Of a DNA stretch of 64,000 nt, positions 1 to 8,796 are shown piece by piece (within the stretch, counting starts at the first letter, position 1; each line of letters starts with the position of its first letter). Position numbers and translations under genes: made by a program. This DNA is from G965232465 sp965276005 (lineage in GTDB: Bacteria; Pseudomonadota; Alphaproteobacteria; JAQWUY01): the NCBI GenBank assembly GCA_965276005.1, contig OZ254962.1:806001-870000 (forward strand), written 5' to 3'. Under the pieces are notes generated by a model that saw only the letters and a list, made by a program, of their open reading frames with translations, did not search any database and was not told where the DNA came from.

Positions 1-191
1 CGGTAAATGCCAATCTGGCTACCAAGAGTGATATTGCCAATATTCATAAAGAGATTGAGCAATTGCGGTTGGACTCCAAAAAAGACATTACTATTGCCAT
101 GTATAAAACGGTCGCTTTTACGGTTACAAGCGTTGTAACCTTGATGACTATTATTCAAATTGTCATACAGGTTTTGCAACCCATCACATAA
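1..191 (+). CDS. DUF1640-type coiled-coil membrane protein, 3' part only
   Basis: The last 62 codons of a small protein are present; the 5' end lies outside the window. Reading starts in full codons at base 3 and stops at TAA 189-191. The protein is nearly identical to the one encoded at 410-730: a charged coiled-coil stretch followed by one C-terminal hydrophobic segment (TVAFTVTSVVTLMTIIQIVI). It lacks one 7-residue unit (21 bp, IANIHKE type) that the downstream copy has in duplicate. DUF1640 proteins are small tail-anchored coiled-coil proteins of unknown role that are common near mobile or accessory genes. Identity as a tandem duplicate is seen directly; the family name is from recall of similar proteins. 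Confidence 0.8.
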   Translation, partial: VNANLATKSDIANIHKEIEQLRLDSKKDITIAMYKTVAFTVTSVVTLMTIIQIVIQVLQPIT

Positions 192-341
192 AAAATAGTC
201 TGTGCTGTATGGGTATAAAACACTTTTAGTTGGTGGGGGTGTCTAGGGGCGACTCTATTCCCTGTGCGTGTGGGGAAATAAAAATCGAAAATCTCTATTG
301 ACTTTGTTTAAGGCAAATATTCATACCTTGTAAATTCTGTA

Positions 342-370
342 TTGACAGCGTAATACCATTGTGATAGTAT
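342..370 (+). promoter_or_regulatory. Sigma70-type promoter for the DUF1640 gene
   Basis: A perfect -35 TTGACA (342-347), a 17-base spacer and a -10 TAGTAT (365-370) lie about 33 bases before a GAGGGG ribosome-binding site and the ATG at 410. This is one of the best promoter matches in the window. Confidence 0.75.
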
Positions 371-409
371 CACTCCAGTGCTGTGTAACACATAACGAGG
401 GGAAAAATT

Positions 410-730
410 ATGCAGGCAGAAGTTGTCACAATTGATACACTAGCTATCACAGAAAGATTGCAGGCCTCCGGCATATCCAAGAAACATGCGGCAGCCATCG
501 CACGGGAACAAGTCAATACGGTAAATGCCAATTTGGCTACCAAAAGCGATATTGCCAATATTCATAAAGAGATTGCCAATATTCATAAAGAGATTGAGCA
601 ATTGCGGTTGGACTCCAAAAAAGACATTACTATTGCCATGTATAAAACAGTTGCTTTTACAGTTACGAGTGTTGTAACCTTGATGACTATTATTCAAATT
701 GTCATACAGGTTTTGCAACCCATCACATAA
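410..730 (+). CDS. DUF1640-type coiled-coil membrane protein
   Basis: A protein of 106 residues. The N-terminal third (TLAITERLQASGISKKHAAA) resembles the start of DUF1640 proteins, in which a short helical domain precedes a coiled coil. Residues about 45-65 contain two copies of IANIHKE, in heptad register. The last 30 residues form one hydrophobic segment, so the protein is probably tail-anchored in a membrane. It has its own consensus promoter and a GAGGGG ribosome-binding site about 6 bases before the ATG. It converges on rodA with a 99-base gap and is the second copy of a tandem duplication. Its function is unknown; the family is sometimes found with prophage or toxin genes, which is not evident here. 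Confidence 0.8.
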   Translation: MQAEVVTIDTLAITERLQASGISKKHAAAIAREQVNTVNANLATKSDIANIHKEIANIHKEIEQLRLDSKKDITIAMYKTVAFTVTSVVTLMTIIQIVIQVLQPIT

Positions 731-829
731 AAAATAGTCTGTGCTGTGTGTGTATAAAACACTTTTGGTTGGTGGGGGTGTGTATAAGGGAGCGACTCTC
801 TCTGCTGTACATAGGGTGTGTTTTTTGAA

Positions 830-1981
830 TCAAAATTGAAAATCTTTGTTGGCTTTGTTTAGGGTCGGGGACAACAGCACCGGCACATCCATCTTGTGTA
901 CCCAAGCATTTTGTACAAAACCGAACGCAACCATGATGGTCAGCATCACTGTTCCCCCGTATGATAACAGCGGGAATGGCACCCCTACCACTGGAAACAG
1001 CCCCATCGCCATGCCCGTGTTAATCAGCACATACAAAAAGAAAGTCATCCCCACACCGATACATAAAATTTTGCTGTAATATGCCCGCACAGAAAACGCT
1101 ATTAGGAATATGCGCAGTACAATAAACATCACCAACAACAAAATGATCACTGACCCGACAAAGCCAAATTCTTCGGCAATAGCAGAAAAAATAAAGTCCG
1201 TGTGTTTTTCTGGTAAAAACCCAAATTGGCTTTGTTCGCCACGAATATATCCCCGTCCGTTAAATCCCCCCGATCCGATGGCAATTTTGCTTTGCAGTAT
1301 GTGGTACCCCTGCCCCAAAGTATCGACAGTCGGGTCAAAAAAAGTCATAATGCGTTTTTTCTGATACGGCAACAATACATATGTCCAGCCTATGGGAATA
1401 GCGGCAATCCCCCCGACCACGCCCCCCAATATCCACACATACGATATGCCTGCTACTACGACCACGCTTGCCCCCCCGACCAATATTAACACAGCCGTAC
1501 CCAAATCCGGTTGCTGCATTACCAACACAGCAGGCACCACAATCAACGCAACCGCAACACATACACATATCGGGTGTGAGACTTGCCGTTGCGACAAGCC
1601 GCTATAAAATCGTGCCAGTACCAGTATCAGGGCAATTTTGGCAACTTCGGACGGCTGCAAGTGAAACACCCCTAAATCGATCCATCGCCTTGCCCCCATA
1701 CCCACAGATCCCGCCACATCCACATACACCAACAACGCCACCGCCGCCGCATATGCCCCCCATGCCATTTTATACCACAATCGCAACGGCACCACCGCCA
1801 CACCTATCATCAACACGGACGCCGCCGCAAAGCGTAAAATATGCTGTATTGCCCACGGTGCCATCGCCCCATCGGCAACGGAGTACAACGCCATAGTCCC
1901 CATCGATGCCAACACCAGTATCGCCACATACAATATCCAATCGATGGCTTTTAGTTTATCGATAAGTATCAAAAACCACAT
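830..1981 (-). CDS. rodA: RodA, peptidoglycan polymerase of the elongasome
   Basis: A SEDS-family integral membrane protein of 383 residues (family about 370). It polymerises lipid II into glycan strands for side-wall growth together with PBP2. Visible hallmarks are about ten membrane segments, the extracytoplasmic stretch QFGFLPEKHTDFIFSAIAEE, and near the C-terminus the loop GVPFPLLSYGGT typical of RodA/FtsW. Its ATG overlaps the stop of the upstream mrdA gene by one base (TGATG), so translation is probably coupled. It is the last gene of the mreB-mreC-mreD-mrdA-rodA cluster. The final codons lie inside the 540 bp duplication that also carries the neighbouring small gene, so the C-terminal tail (LNKANKDFQF) has a duplicated relic at 283-314. 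Confidence 0.95.
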   Translation of the reverse strand: MWFLILIDKLKAIDWILYVAILVLASMGTMALYSVADGAMAPWAIQHILRFAAASVLMIGVAVVPLRLWYKMAWGAYAAAVALLVYVDVAGSVGMGARRWIDLGVFHLQPSEVAKIALILVLARFYSGLSQRQVSHPICVCVAVALIVVPAVLVMQQPDLGTAVLILVGGASVVVVAGISYVWILGGVVGGIAAIPIGWTYVLLPYQKKRIMTFFDPTVDTLGQGYHILQSKIAIGSGGFNGRGYIRGEQSQFGFLPEKHTDFIFSAIAEEFGFVGSVIILLLVMFIVLRIFLIAFSVRAYYSKILCIGVGMTFFLYVLINTGMAMGLFPVVGVPFPLLSYGGTVMLTIMVAFGFVQNAWVHKMDVPVLLSPTLNKANKDFQF

Positions 1982-3831
1982 CAGCTGTGTTTCCCTGTAT
2001 CTGCTGCGGGTGAATCCTGTTGCAAGAAATCCATTAACGCCATATAGTCAAATATCTTGCGGGCAATAGGGGCGGCAACAGCGGATCCGGATCCCCCGTG
2101 TTCTACGACTACAGACACCACATATTTAGGGGCGTCAGCGGGGGCGTATCCGACAAACAAAGCGTTATCCCGATATTTCCACTCCCTGTCTTCGTTTTCT
2201 GTAACCCCTTGTTCTCGCTCTTCGGCGGTGATACTGCGGACTTGTCCGGTGCCGGTTTTGCCGCCCATTTGCCACCAGCCCTGTTTTAACCGCCGGGCGG
2301 TACCCCGGCTGCCATTGACCGCTTCATACAAGCCTTGTTGCACAATTTTCAAATGGTCTGGATTAAGATTTAAAGAAGGAAACTGAGACGCATACGGTTC
2401 CCCGTACGGGGTTGTCGCCGTCAGACGGGGCACCACCGCATAGCCCCCGTTTATCACCCGTGCGGTCATCACCGCCAGCTGTAACGGCGATGCCAGCACA
2501 TAGCCCTGTCCGATCGATGCGTTGATGGTTTCGCCTTTGTACCACGCTTTGTTATATCGTTTTCTCTTCCACGCCTTATCGGGAATCAGCCCGGCTTTTT
2601 CTGCTGGCAAGCCAAAGTCGTATTGTTGTCCCAATCCCAGTTTTCGGGCGGTGTGGGCAATGGTATTGATACCGACTTTTTGCGACACCTGATAGTACCA
2701 AATATCACAGCTTTCACTTATCGATTTTACAATCCGTACGGTGCCATGTCCGCTTTTTTTCCAACAATAGCGGCGGCTGCCAAACATCTCGATCGATCCT
2801 GTACAATGCACACTAAATGCCGTACTGATGCCGGATTCCAGTGCCGCCATCGCCACCACCACTTTAAAGGTCGATGCCGGGGCGTACAAACCGGCAACGG
2901 TCTTGTTCATCAGCGGGCGATACGGATTGTCCTGAATGGCTTGCCAGTTTTTATGGCTGATACCACCGACAAATACATTTGGGTCGTAACTGGGGTGGCT
3001 GACCATCGCTTGAATGGCTCCAGTGTGTATGTCCATCACCACCGCCGATGCGGCTTTGAACTGTTTTAAGGTTTCGGCGATATACCCTTGTAATTTGGTA
3101 TTAATGGTTACATCGATGGTATCCCCCGCCGTAGGTAAGACGGTATTTTGTTCCAACACTTGTACTTTGTGCCCCCGTGCGTCCACTTCCGATTGACGGG
3201 TGCCGGCTTGTCCGCGCAACATATATTCGAAACCTTTTTCTAACCCCGCTTTGCCAATTTCAAAGCCGGGAATTAACAACAGCGGATTGCTTTCGTTTTC
3301 CGTGTCCTGTATCGACACCTTGCCCACATAGCCAATAATATGGGCGTACAATTCGTTATAAAAGTACTTCCGCCATTCCCCTTGAGCGATATTGATGCCT
3401 TGTAGGTGGGGTTTGTTGACATATATACGGGATACTTCTTCCCAGCTGAGGTCGTCCCGAATAAGCGTACGGCTGTTGCGATTGCCCGCTTTGGCGGTGG
3501 TCAAAAGCGAGTCGATGTCTGCGTCCGTAAGCGATATAACCTGCTGTAATTTTTTTAAACTGACCTGCATATCCTGCGGTTTGCCTTTTAGGATATACAA
3601 CCGAAACACCCGCCGTCCCCGTGCCAAAATGTTTTGCTTGCTGTCCCGAATAATCCCCCGTGACGGGGCAATCAGCGACACCCGTAAGCGGTTGCGTTCG
3701 GACAAAGTGCGGTACTTCCCCCCTTGCGACAGCTGCAGCCCGTACAGCCGCCACAACAGCACCATAAACGCCAAACTGATACCCCCCATATACAAAAAAA
3801 CCCGGCGATTAAATCGCTTTAACGACCGCAT
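1981..3831 (-). CDS. mrdA: Penicillin-binding protein 2, elongasome transpeptidase
   Basis: A class B PBP of 616 residues (E. coli PBP2 has 633). It cross-links new peptidoglycan made by RodA. An N-terminal membrane anchor (about residues 12-32) is followed by the dimerisation domain (SRGIIRDSKQNILA) and the transpeptidase domain. The catalytic SxxK is STFK near residue 320, the second motif is SCD within ISESCDIWYY, and the third is KTGTG near residue 530. The SxD form of the second motif is usual for PBP2. It lies in the mre cluster with one base between it and mreD, and its stop overlaps the rodA start. Nothing suggests damage. Confidence 0.95.
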   Translation of the reverse strand: MRSLKRFNRRVFLYMGGISLAFMVLLWRLYGLQLSQGGKYRTLSERNRLRVSLIAPSRGIIRDSKQNILARGRRVFRLYILKGKPQDMQVSLKKLQQVISLTDADIDSLLTTAKAGNRNSRTLIRDDLSWEEVSRIYVNKPHLQGINIAQGEWRKYFYNELYAHIIGYVGKVSIQDTENESNPLLLIPGFEIGKAGLEKGFEYMLRGQAGTRQSEVDARGHKVQVLEQNTVLPTAGDTIDVTINTKLQGYIAETLKQFKAASAVVMDIHTGAIQAMVSHPSYDPNVFVGGISHKNWQAIQDNPYRPLMNKTVAGLYAPASTFKVVVAMAALESGISTAFSVHCTGSIEMFGSRRYCWKKSGHGTVRIVKSISESCDIWYYQVSQKVGINTIAHTARKLGLGQQYDFGLPAEKAGLIPDKAWKRKRYNKAWYKGETINASIGQGYVLASPLQLAVMTARVINGGYAVVPRLTATTPYGEPYASQFPSLNLNPDHLKIVQQGLYEAVNGSRGTARRLKQGWWQMGGKTGTGQVRSITAEEREQGVTENEDREWKYRDNALFVGYAPADAPKYVVSVVVEHGGSGSAVAAPIARKIFDYMALMDFLQQDSPAADTGKHS

Positions 3832-3832
3832 G

Positions 3833-4306
3833 TTATGTTTCCTTAATTTGCGTTGCCAGCTCTATGGTCGGGCGGGGTATCATCATGTCGATCACCACCG
3901 CCAGCGAAGCGGTGTATACGCCCTTAATAGCGTATTCGAAAATAACCGCCACTTCCCACAACACTATATACCGCTCAATGCCAAACACCATTTGTGTTGC
4001 CATAATAAACCCGGAGAGTATCACATAATAGCCGGATATATACTTGGCATAGCGGTTGTAAAATCCGCTTAACCACAGCACGGACGCCAACATATACACC
4101 ACAGAATGCACCCCAAATGTGGTGTCGACAATCACATCTGTACATATCCCCAACACAAACACCACAGACAACAACACCGCATAGGGCTTGTGAATACCCA
4201 ACAACACCAAAGCAATCACCACCGCATCCACATACGCCAAAACGCCCCCTTCGGCAAAGCTGACAAGCCAAACAAACACTACGGCGATATACGGTATAAT
4301 GCCCAT
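3833..4306 (-). CDS. mreD: Rod shape-determining protein MreD
   Basis: A small hydrophobic protein of 157 residues with about five membrane segments. MreD sequences are poorly conserved, so the call depends on size, hydrophobicity and position between mreC and mrdA. It is thought to help anchor the MreB/MreC/PBP2/RodA complex in the inner membrane. The ATG (4306) directly adjoins the mreC stop (4307), indicating one transcript and probable translational coupling. Confidence 0.85.
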   Translation of the reverse strand: MGIIPYIAVVFVWLVSFAEGGVLAYVDAVVIALVLLGIHKPYAVLLSVVFVLGICTDVIVDTTFGVHSVVYMLASVLWLSGFYNRYAKYISGYYVILSGFIMATQMVFGIERYIVLWEVAVIFEYAIKGVYTASLAVVIDMMIPRPTIELATQIKET

Positions 4307-5128
4307 TTATTCCACCTGTAATATCATTTCTGGCTTGTGGCGTAACACATATACAAATGTCATGTCCTTAGCCCGCACATAAGGCGATACCCGTATATTA
4401 TTGGGGGTGTGAATCGCCGCTATAACCCCCACAGGCAACCCAGCCGGAAACACCCCCCCATCACCAGAAGTGTACAAAATATCGTCTTGGCGAAAATCCG
4501 CTACTGTATCCGCATAGATAAACTTCGGCAACCTCGCCCCATCGCCCAGTATTAAACCCTGTTTATCGCCTCGACCATTCATAACGGGTACTGAGGCGTT
4601 GATATTGGTGATGGGAATAGCCCGGCTGATAGTGCGGGACACATCGATCATATATCCCGCCATATAGCCGTTAAATACAATCACTTGTCCCACCCGTACC
4701 CCGTCGATCGCCCCCTTGTCCAAAATAAACGATGGGGCGTACGCCCCGCCCGAATAGCCGACAACTTTTGCCAAAAACCCATCGGGAACGCCAAATTGGC
4801 TGTTGTACTGTAACACACCGTGCAGGCTTTTAACCTCTTGTGTCAACAACGCCAGCTGTACGGATTTTTGATTGTAATCTCGTTGCTGACGGCGTAATTG
4901 CTGGTTGATTGTGTACACATTTACAATATCGACAGCCTTGTCTTGCACAGAGTAGGCATACGATGCCAATCGGTCAAACACCACCAAAACCGCCCCGCTG
5001 TTATCCAGCAAAAACAACCGCACTTTGTCGAACAATTTCGGGTTTAAGTAACTGAGTGCAAACAGCGTAAGGCTTGTCATCACCAACGCATACAATGAAA
5101 CAGTGCGTAAAAACCTGATAATCCACAT
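4307..5128 (-). CDS. mreC: Rod shape-determining protein MreC
   Basis: A bitopic inner-membrane protein of 273 residues. It has an N-terminal membrane segment (about residues 8-28), a coiled coil (about residues 65-100, rich in Q, L and K) and a periplasmic beta-rich region with the family-typical stretch FNGYMAGYMIDVSRTISRA and GDGGVFPAGLPVG near the end. MreC links cytoplasmic MreB to the periplasmic PBP2 and activates it. It sits 39 bases behind mreB and abuts mreD. Length and order match the usual mreBCD operon. Confidence 0.93.
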   Translation of the reverse strand: MWIIRFLRTVSLYALVMTSLTLFALSYLNPKLFDKVRLFLLDNSGAVLVVFDRLASYAYSVQDKAVDIVNVYTINQQLRRQQRDYNQKSVQLALLTQEVKSLHGVLQYNSQFGVPDGFLAKVVGYSGGAYAPSFILDKGAIDGVRVGQVIVFNGYMAGYMIDVSRTISRAIPITNINASVPVMNGRGDKQGLILGDGARLPKFIYADTVADFRQDDILYTSGDGGVFPAGLPVGVIAAIHTPNNIRVSPYVRAKDMTFVYVLRHKPEMILQVE

Positions 5129-5167
5129 ACCGCTGTGTTCCCTGCCCGCCCCACATTATATAGTGTG

Positions 5168-6208
5168 TTATGAAGAGTGCACCAACACTTTTTCCAAAGT
5201 TTTAATTTCTTCCAAGCACCGCCCCGTACCATATGCCACACACAACAACGGATTATCGGCAATCGACACCGGCAACAAAGTTTTGCGGCGTAAGAATTCA
5301 TCGAGACCATTTAACAATGCCCCACCACCGGTCAACATAATACCGCTTTGCACAATATCCGCCGCCAGCTGTGGTGGGATTTTTTCCAAGATATTACGGA
5401 CTCCATTGGCAACGCCGTTTACCGATTCTTGTAAAGCTTCGACAATGTGGCGTTCGGTGACTTCAATTTCTTTGGGGAATCCATCGGACAAATTCCGTCC
5501 TCGTACCAACATAGTATTCGGTTCCCGGTCGTCGTCCCAGTATGCCACCCCTACCCGGTGCTTAATTTCTTCGGCTGTGGTTTCACCAATCAGCAGGTTT
5601 TGCGTGCGGCGAATGTAATTGATAATATCCGAATCCATTTGGTCGCCGGCGACTTTTAAAGATTCCCCATACACCACCCCGCCCAGCGAAATAACTGCTA
5701 TTTCTGTGGTGCCCCCGCCCACATCGACAATCATCGACCCGACCGCCTCAGTTACGGGCAGCTTTGCCCCAATCGCCGCCGCCATAGGCTCTTCAACAAG
5801 AAACACATTTCTAGCCCCCGCCGCTTCTGCCGAATCCCGAATCGCACGGCGTTCGACAGCAGTTGCCCCATACGGCACACAGACAATAATCTGCGGTGCA
5901 GACCCCAACGACCCCGCATGGACTTTGCGAATAAAGTGCTTAATCATGCTTTCGGACACTTCAAAATCGGCGATCACCCCGTCTTTGAGGGGACGAATAG
6001 CGGTTACATCGCCGGGGGTTCGCCCCAGCATTTGTTTCGCCTCTTCGCCAACGGCAATCACCTGTTTTTTGCCCTTGTGTTCGGTAATCGCCACCACAGA
6101 CGGTTCGTTCAATACAATCCCTTTGCCCGCCACATGCACAATCGTATTGGCAGTCCCCAAATCAATCGCCATATCAGACGACAACAAACCCAAGATCTTT
6201 TGTAACAT
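5168..6208 (-). CDS. mreB: Rod shape-determining actin-like protein MreB
   Basis: An actin-fold ATPase of 346 residues, the normal length. It forms membrane-associated filaments that direct lateral wall synthesis. Nucleotide-binding motifs are plain: phosphate-1 IDLGTANTIVHV near the start, phosphate-2 IVDVGGGTTEIAVIS around residue 165, and the adenosine motif GIMLTGGGALLNGL around residue 290. It is the first gene of the five-gene shape cluster. On the minus strand an AGGAG lies just ahead of the ATG and a TATAAT-like sequence lies about 30 bases upstream, although no convincing -35 goes with it. Confidence 0.97.
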   Translation of the reverse strand: MLQKILGLLSSDMAIDLGTANTIVHVAGKGIVLNEPSVVAITEHKGKKQVIAVGEEAKQMLGRTPGDVTAIRPLKDGVIADFEVSESMIKHFIRKVHAGSLGSAPQIIVCVPYGATAVERRAIRDSAEAAGARNVFLVEEPMAAAIGAKLPVTEAVGSMIVDVGGGTTEIAVISLGGVVYGESLKVAGDQMDSDIINYIRRTQNLLIGETTAEEIKHRVGVAYWDDDREPNTMLVRGRNLSDGFPKEIEVTERHIVEALQESVNGVANGVRNILEKIPPQLAADIVQSGIMLTGGGALLNGLDEFLRRKTLLPVSIADNPLLCVAYGTGRCLEEIKTLEKVLVHSS

Positions 6209-6319
6209 ACTCCTATGTCCCCTTTATATATTTTCGATTATAATACCTTTGTTGTACCGAATATACAGATAAAACCATATAAAATACAGATTGATTTTTA
6301 TTTGTGGCTTGCTCACGAA

Positions 6320-6446
6320 TCTAGGGGGCTTCGCCCCCCGTGCGTACAATGTGGATTTTACCGTGCTTCGCACGACAAAATACCACACGCACTTCCCCCC
6401 AATCGAGCACCACATCGGGCTATCGCCCTCAGCGGTTGCAACCGCT
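6320..6446 (+). repeat. Multi-hairpin repeat, copy A
   Basis: First of seven copies of a ~127 bp element. In this orientation it reads TCTAGGGGGC... to ...GCGGTTGCAACCGC. It folds, by inspection, into four units. H1 is GGGGGC-TTC-GCCCCC. H2 is a long imperfect hairpin: GTGCG, TGTGG, ATTTT and CGTGC pair with GCACG, AAAAT, CCACA and CGCAC around a TTC loop. H3 is GGGC-TATC-GCCC. H4 is the perfect 14 bp palindrome GCGGTTGCAACCGC. It lies between the divergent mreB and rpoN genes. No transposase or coding function is visible, although one minus-strand frame stays open through it. Confidence 0.9.
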
Positions 6447-6513
6447 TTTAAAACAATCATTTTATAAAAGCTTTGCTATATATGCCCCCCCATAATACAC
6501 CACAAAAAAAAAC

Positions 6514-6542
6514 TTGCAACAAAAACTGTAATAATATAGTAT
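6514..6542 (+). promoter_or_regulatory. Sigma70-type promoter for rpoN
   Basis: TTGCAA (6514-6519), a 17-base spacer and TAGTAT (6537-6542) lie just upstream of rpoN, after the repeat element. The predicted start point is near 6549, giving a leader of about 60 bases. Confidence 0.6.
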
Positions 6543-6544
6543 TT

Positions 6545-6577
6545 GGCATGGTTTTTGACCCCGTCAAAAAATATGCC
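6545..6577 (+). promoter_or_regulatory. Inverted repeat over the rpoN start point
   Basis: GGCAT (6545-6549) and TTTTTGAC (6552-6559) are mirrored by GTCAAAAA (6563-6570) and ATGCC (6573-6577) around a CCC centre. Because the outer arm overlaps the predicted transcription start, it may be an operator in DNA rather than only an RNA hairpin. rpoN is autoregulated in several proteobacteria, but the protein that might bind here cannot be named. Confidence 0.5.
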
Positions 6578-6610
6578 GATTTATAAAACATGTTATAAGG
6601 AATCGATGTT

Positions 6611-7885
6611 ATGAAACTATCGCCCAATATTAGCCTGTCGTTACAGCAAAAAACCGCTCCTAAAAATCTGATGCGGCAGCTGGTTACGCTGTTGCCGATG
6701 AACGAAGCACAATTATTGGAAACCATCAAAGCAGAGATGGAAGAAAATCCTTTTTTGGCGTTCGACCACACCCCCATCAGCACTGGTAATGTATCGATAG
6801 ACGATGTGCAAATTGGCACTTCTCAGTCCAGTGTGTATCAAATTGTTATGCCGCAAATCGATGCCACCTTCACCGACCCCAGCGACCATATGGTAGCGAT
6901 GGACATATTGGCATCGCTGGACGACGACGGGTTTTTACGGGAGTCGTTATTGCCAATTCAGGACGCACACCCGCACACGGACATTTTTACGGTGTTAAGC
7001 CGTTTACAAACACTCAGCCCGACGGGGGTTTTTGCCCGCAACATGCAGGAATTTTACACGGCATATTTGCAAAGCGAAGGCAAGTTTTCTGGGCTGTGGA
7101 AAATTGTTGTCGAAAATCTCGAAACCATATCGCACGGCAACACCGCCCCAGTGATTGCCGCCCTAGGGTATGACGGGGCAAACATTTTGCACCAGCTGTT
7201 ACAAGATTTAAGAGACTTCCCCCGCAGCCCCGATATTGCCACCGCCGTTACCGAAGTGGTTATCCCAGACTTAAACGCCAAAAAAATCGACGGCGTATGG
7301 CATGTAAAAGTCCTATCGAGACTACACAGTATGCTGCATATCGACGACCAATATGTCAGTGCCATCAGAAAACAAACAGGACAGAAAAAAGACCGAGCCT
7401 TTATAACCGCAAAATTCACATCGGCAAAGTGGCTCAAAACCGCTCTGCACATGCGGGCGGAAACTCTCAAAAATGTCGGGGTGGTATTGGTACAACAGCA
7501 ACAACAGTTCCTAGACGGCGGCGATTTGCAGCCGCTCACCCTGCAACAAGTAGCAGAACAAACCGGCGTCCACATGTCGACAATTTCCCGTATCACCACC
7601 AACAAATACATTGTCTGTCCGTTGGGAACACTGCCCCTAAAATCCTTGTTTTCCAACAAAGTACACGGGGATATATCACAACACACGGTGTTAAAAACCC
7701 TACAGCACATCGTCGATTCGGAACCCGCCAACAAAACCGTATACAGCGATGATGCACTGGTCACAATGCTAGCCGAAAAACACATCAAAGTCGCCCGCCG
7801 CACCGTTGCCAAATATCGGCACATACTGAATATCGCCCCGTCCCACATCAGAAAGCGGGGGTTAAAAAATCGAGGAATACTCTAG
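6611..7885 (+). CDS. rpoN: RNA polymerase sigma-54 factor
   Basis: A protein of 424 residues, on the short side (E. coli 477). Sigma-54 directs core polymerase to -24/-12 promoters that need AAA+ enhancer-binding proteins. Region I is seen at residues 1-50 (LSLQQKTAPKNLMRQL, MEENPFLAF), followed by a very short region II, the core-binding region III, the HTH (LTLQQVAEQTGVHMSTISRI) and the C-terminal RpoN box ARRTVAKYRHILNI near residue 400. The AAGGA ribosome-binding site sits about 10 bases before the ATG. It converges on pdxY with a 4-base overlap of stop codons. No enhancer-binding protein, hpf or ptsN gene follows, unlike the usual rpoN neighbourhood, and I saw no clear -24/-12 promoter in the window. 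Confidence 0.95.
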   Translation: MKLSPNISLSLQQKTAPKNLMRQLVTLLPMNEAQLLETIKAEMEENPFLAFDHTPISTGNVSIDDVQIGTSQSSVYQIVMPQIDATFTDPSDHMVAMDILASLDDDGFLRESLLPIQDAHPHTDIFTVLSRLQTLSPTGVFARNMQEFYTAYLQSEGKFSGLWKIVVENLETISHGNTAPVIAALGYDGANILHQLLQDLRDFPRSPDIATAVTEVVIPDLNAKKIDGVWHVKVLSRLHSMLHIDDQYVSAIRKQTGQKKDRAFITAKFTSAKWLKTALHMRAETLKNVGVVLVQQQQQFLDGGDLQPLTLQQVAEQTGVHMSTISRITTNKYIVCPLGTLPLKSLFSNKVHGDISQHTVLKTLQHIVDSEPANKTVYSDDALVTMLAEKHIKVARRTVAKYRHILNIAPSHIRKRGLKNRGIL

Positions 7886-8772
7886 ACCGCAACCGCCTTA
7901 AATTGGGTATCTGGAGCGGCTATCTTATCGCCTGCGGCTATAATTTGTAATTCGAAACTGCCGTGTTTGGCGGTGTGTTTAAATATTTCATATACGCTGC
8001 TAGCCGTACGACCTAAAGCGGTCTCGATGTCCCCTTGTGTATCCAAATAATGGCTGGTAAACAGTGCCGTTGTCGCATCTCCCGAACCGTTTGGCGGTAG
8101 GGGCATGGGGACTTTTGGGGTGATAACACGATAAGTTTTGCCCGTACCCACCGCCAACATCTCGATAGTATCTGGGGCGGTGTCCCCGTGTTCTGCAGAA
8201 GTTACCAGCACCGTATGGGTGGTGTCGCTTAACAACATGCGTGCCGATTGTATAATATCGGTAATCGTTGTCGGCTGTGTATCGGTCAACCACCCCAATT
8301 CGAACAAATTGGGCGTGCATATATGGCATTTTTTTACCGCTGTGTCCCGAAAGTACTCGGCAATACCGTCAATAGCAAAAATACCCCGCCCCACATCGCC
8401 AAATACGGGGTCGCACACATATACACAGTCGCTGGCAACAGCCGCAACCGCATCCACCGTTTGCATAATCGTATCGCCCAACACAGGCGACCCCATGTAG
8501 CCGCTCACCACCGCTTTAGTGGTGGCAAATGCCCCTCGCTGCTCCACCCCTTGTAATATGGATCGCACCGTGTCCACAGACACCAAATCGCCCGTCCATT
8601 CGCCATACCCCGTGTGGTTAGAAAACAGTACCGTATTGACATCGATAACGCTGTACCCCATGCGTTGCATGGGAAACACAGCCGAACTGTTACCCGCATG
8701 TCCAAACGCCACATGCGATTGAATCGATACTATATTGCCTTTGCCTAATAAAGTATTTTGTTTTGCATCCAT
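7882..8772 (-). CDS. pdxY: Pyridoxal kinase
   Basis: A PfkB/ribokinase-fold kinase of 296 residues that phosphorylates pyridoxal to PLP in the salvage pathway. The N-terminal signature IVSIQSHVAFGHAGNSSAVF and FSNHTGYGEWTG are characteristic of PdxY/PdxK, and GSGDATTALF near residue 225 holds the catalytic Asp. I start at MDAKQN (8772), where AAGGGA lies 11 bases upstream; an alternative Met is at 8793. The same frame stays open a further 92 codons upstream through two repeat copies, which is repeat sequence and not pdxY. It pairs functionally with pdxH at 13298 in PLP supply. The stop overlaps the rpoN stop by 4 bases. Confidence 0.9.
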   Translation of the reverse strand: MDAKQNTLLGKGNIVSIQSHVAFGHAGNSSAVFPMQRMGYSVIDVNTVLFSNHTGYGEWTGDLVSVDTVRSILQGVEQRGAFATTKAVVSGYMGSPVLGDTIMQTVDAVAAVASDCVYVCDPVFGDVGRGIFAIDGIAEYFRDTAVKKCHICTPNLFELGWLTDTQPTTITDIIQSARMLLSDTTHTVLVTSAEHGDTAPDTIEMLAVGTGKTYRVITPKVPMPLPPNGSGDATTALFTSHYLDTQGDIETALGRTASSVYEIFKHTAKHGSFELQIIAAGDKIAAPDTQFKAVAV

Positions 8773-8796
8773 AATATATTGTGTCCCTTTCATGAG

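Larger units (their letters stand above)
1..866. repeat. Tandem duplication, about 540 bp unit, of DUF1640 gene plus rodA tail
   Basis: Bases 1-314 and 519-866 align, apart from a 21 bp in-frame insertion in the second copy and scattered substitutions. The unit covers the 3' part of the small gene, its 3' flank (shared words TAGTCTGTGCTGT and GTATAAAACACTTTT) and a stretch that in the second copy forms the last codons of rodA. At 283-314 on the minus strand the first copy still reads LNKVNRDFRF, a relic of the rodA tail LNKANKDFQF. The duplicated block therefore spanned a convergent gene junction. How far the first copy extends leftward cannot be seen. Confidence 0.85.

Noticed and set aside
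240..290. Possible eighth hairpin repeat copy (TCTAGGGG and GTGCGTG words)
   Set aside because: Only short words match; no hairpins or terminal palindrome.
283..314. Functional alternative rodA end
   Set aside because: It is a relic within the tandem duplication and not connected to the rodA frame.
7054..7848. Long minus-strand reading frame opposite rpoN
   Set aside because: Shadow of the well-supported rpoN gene; composition reflects antisense codons.
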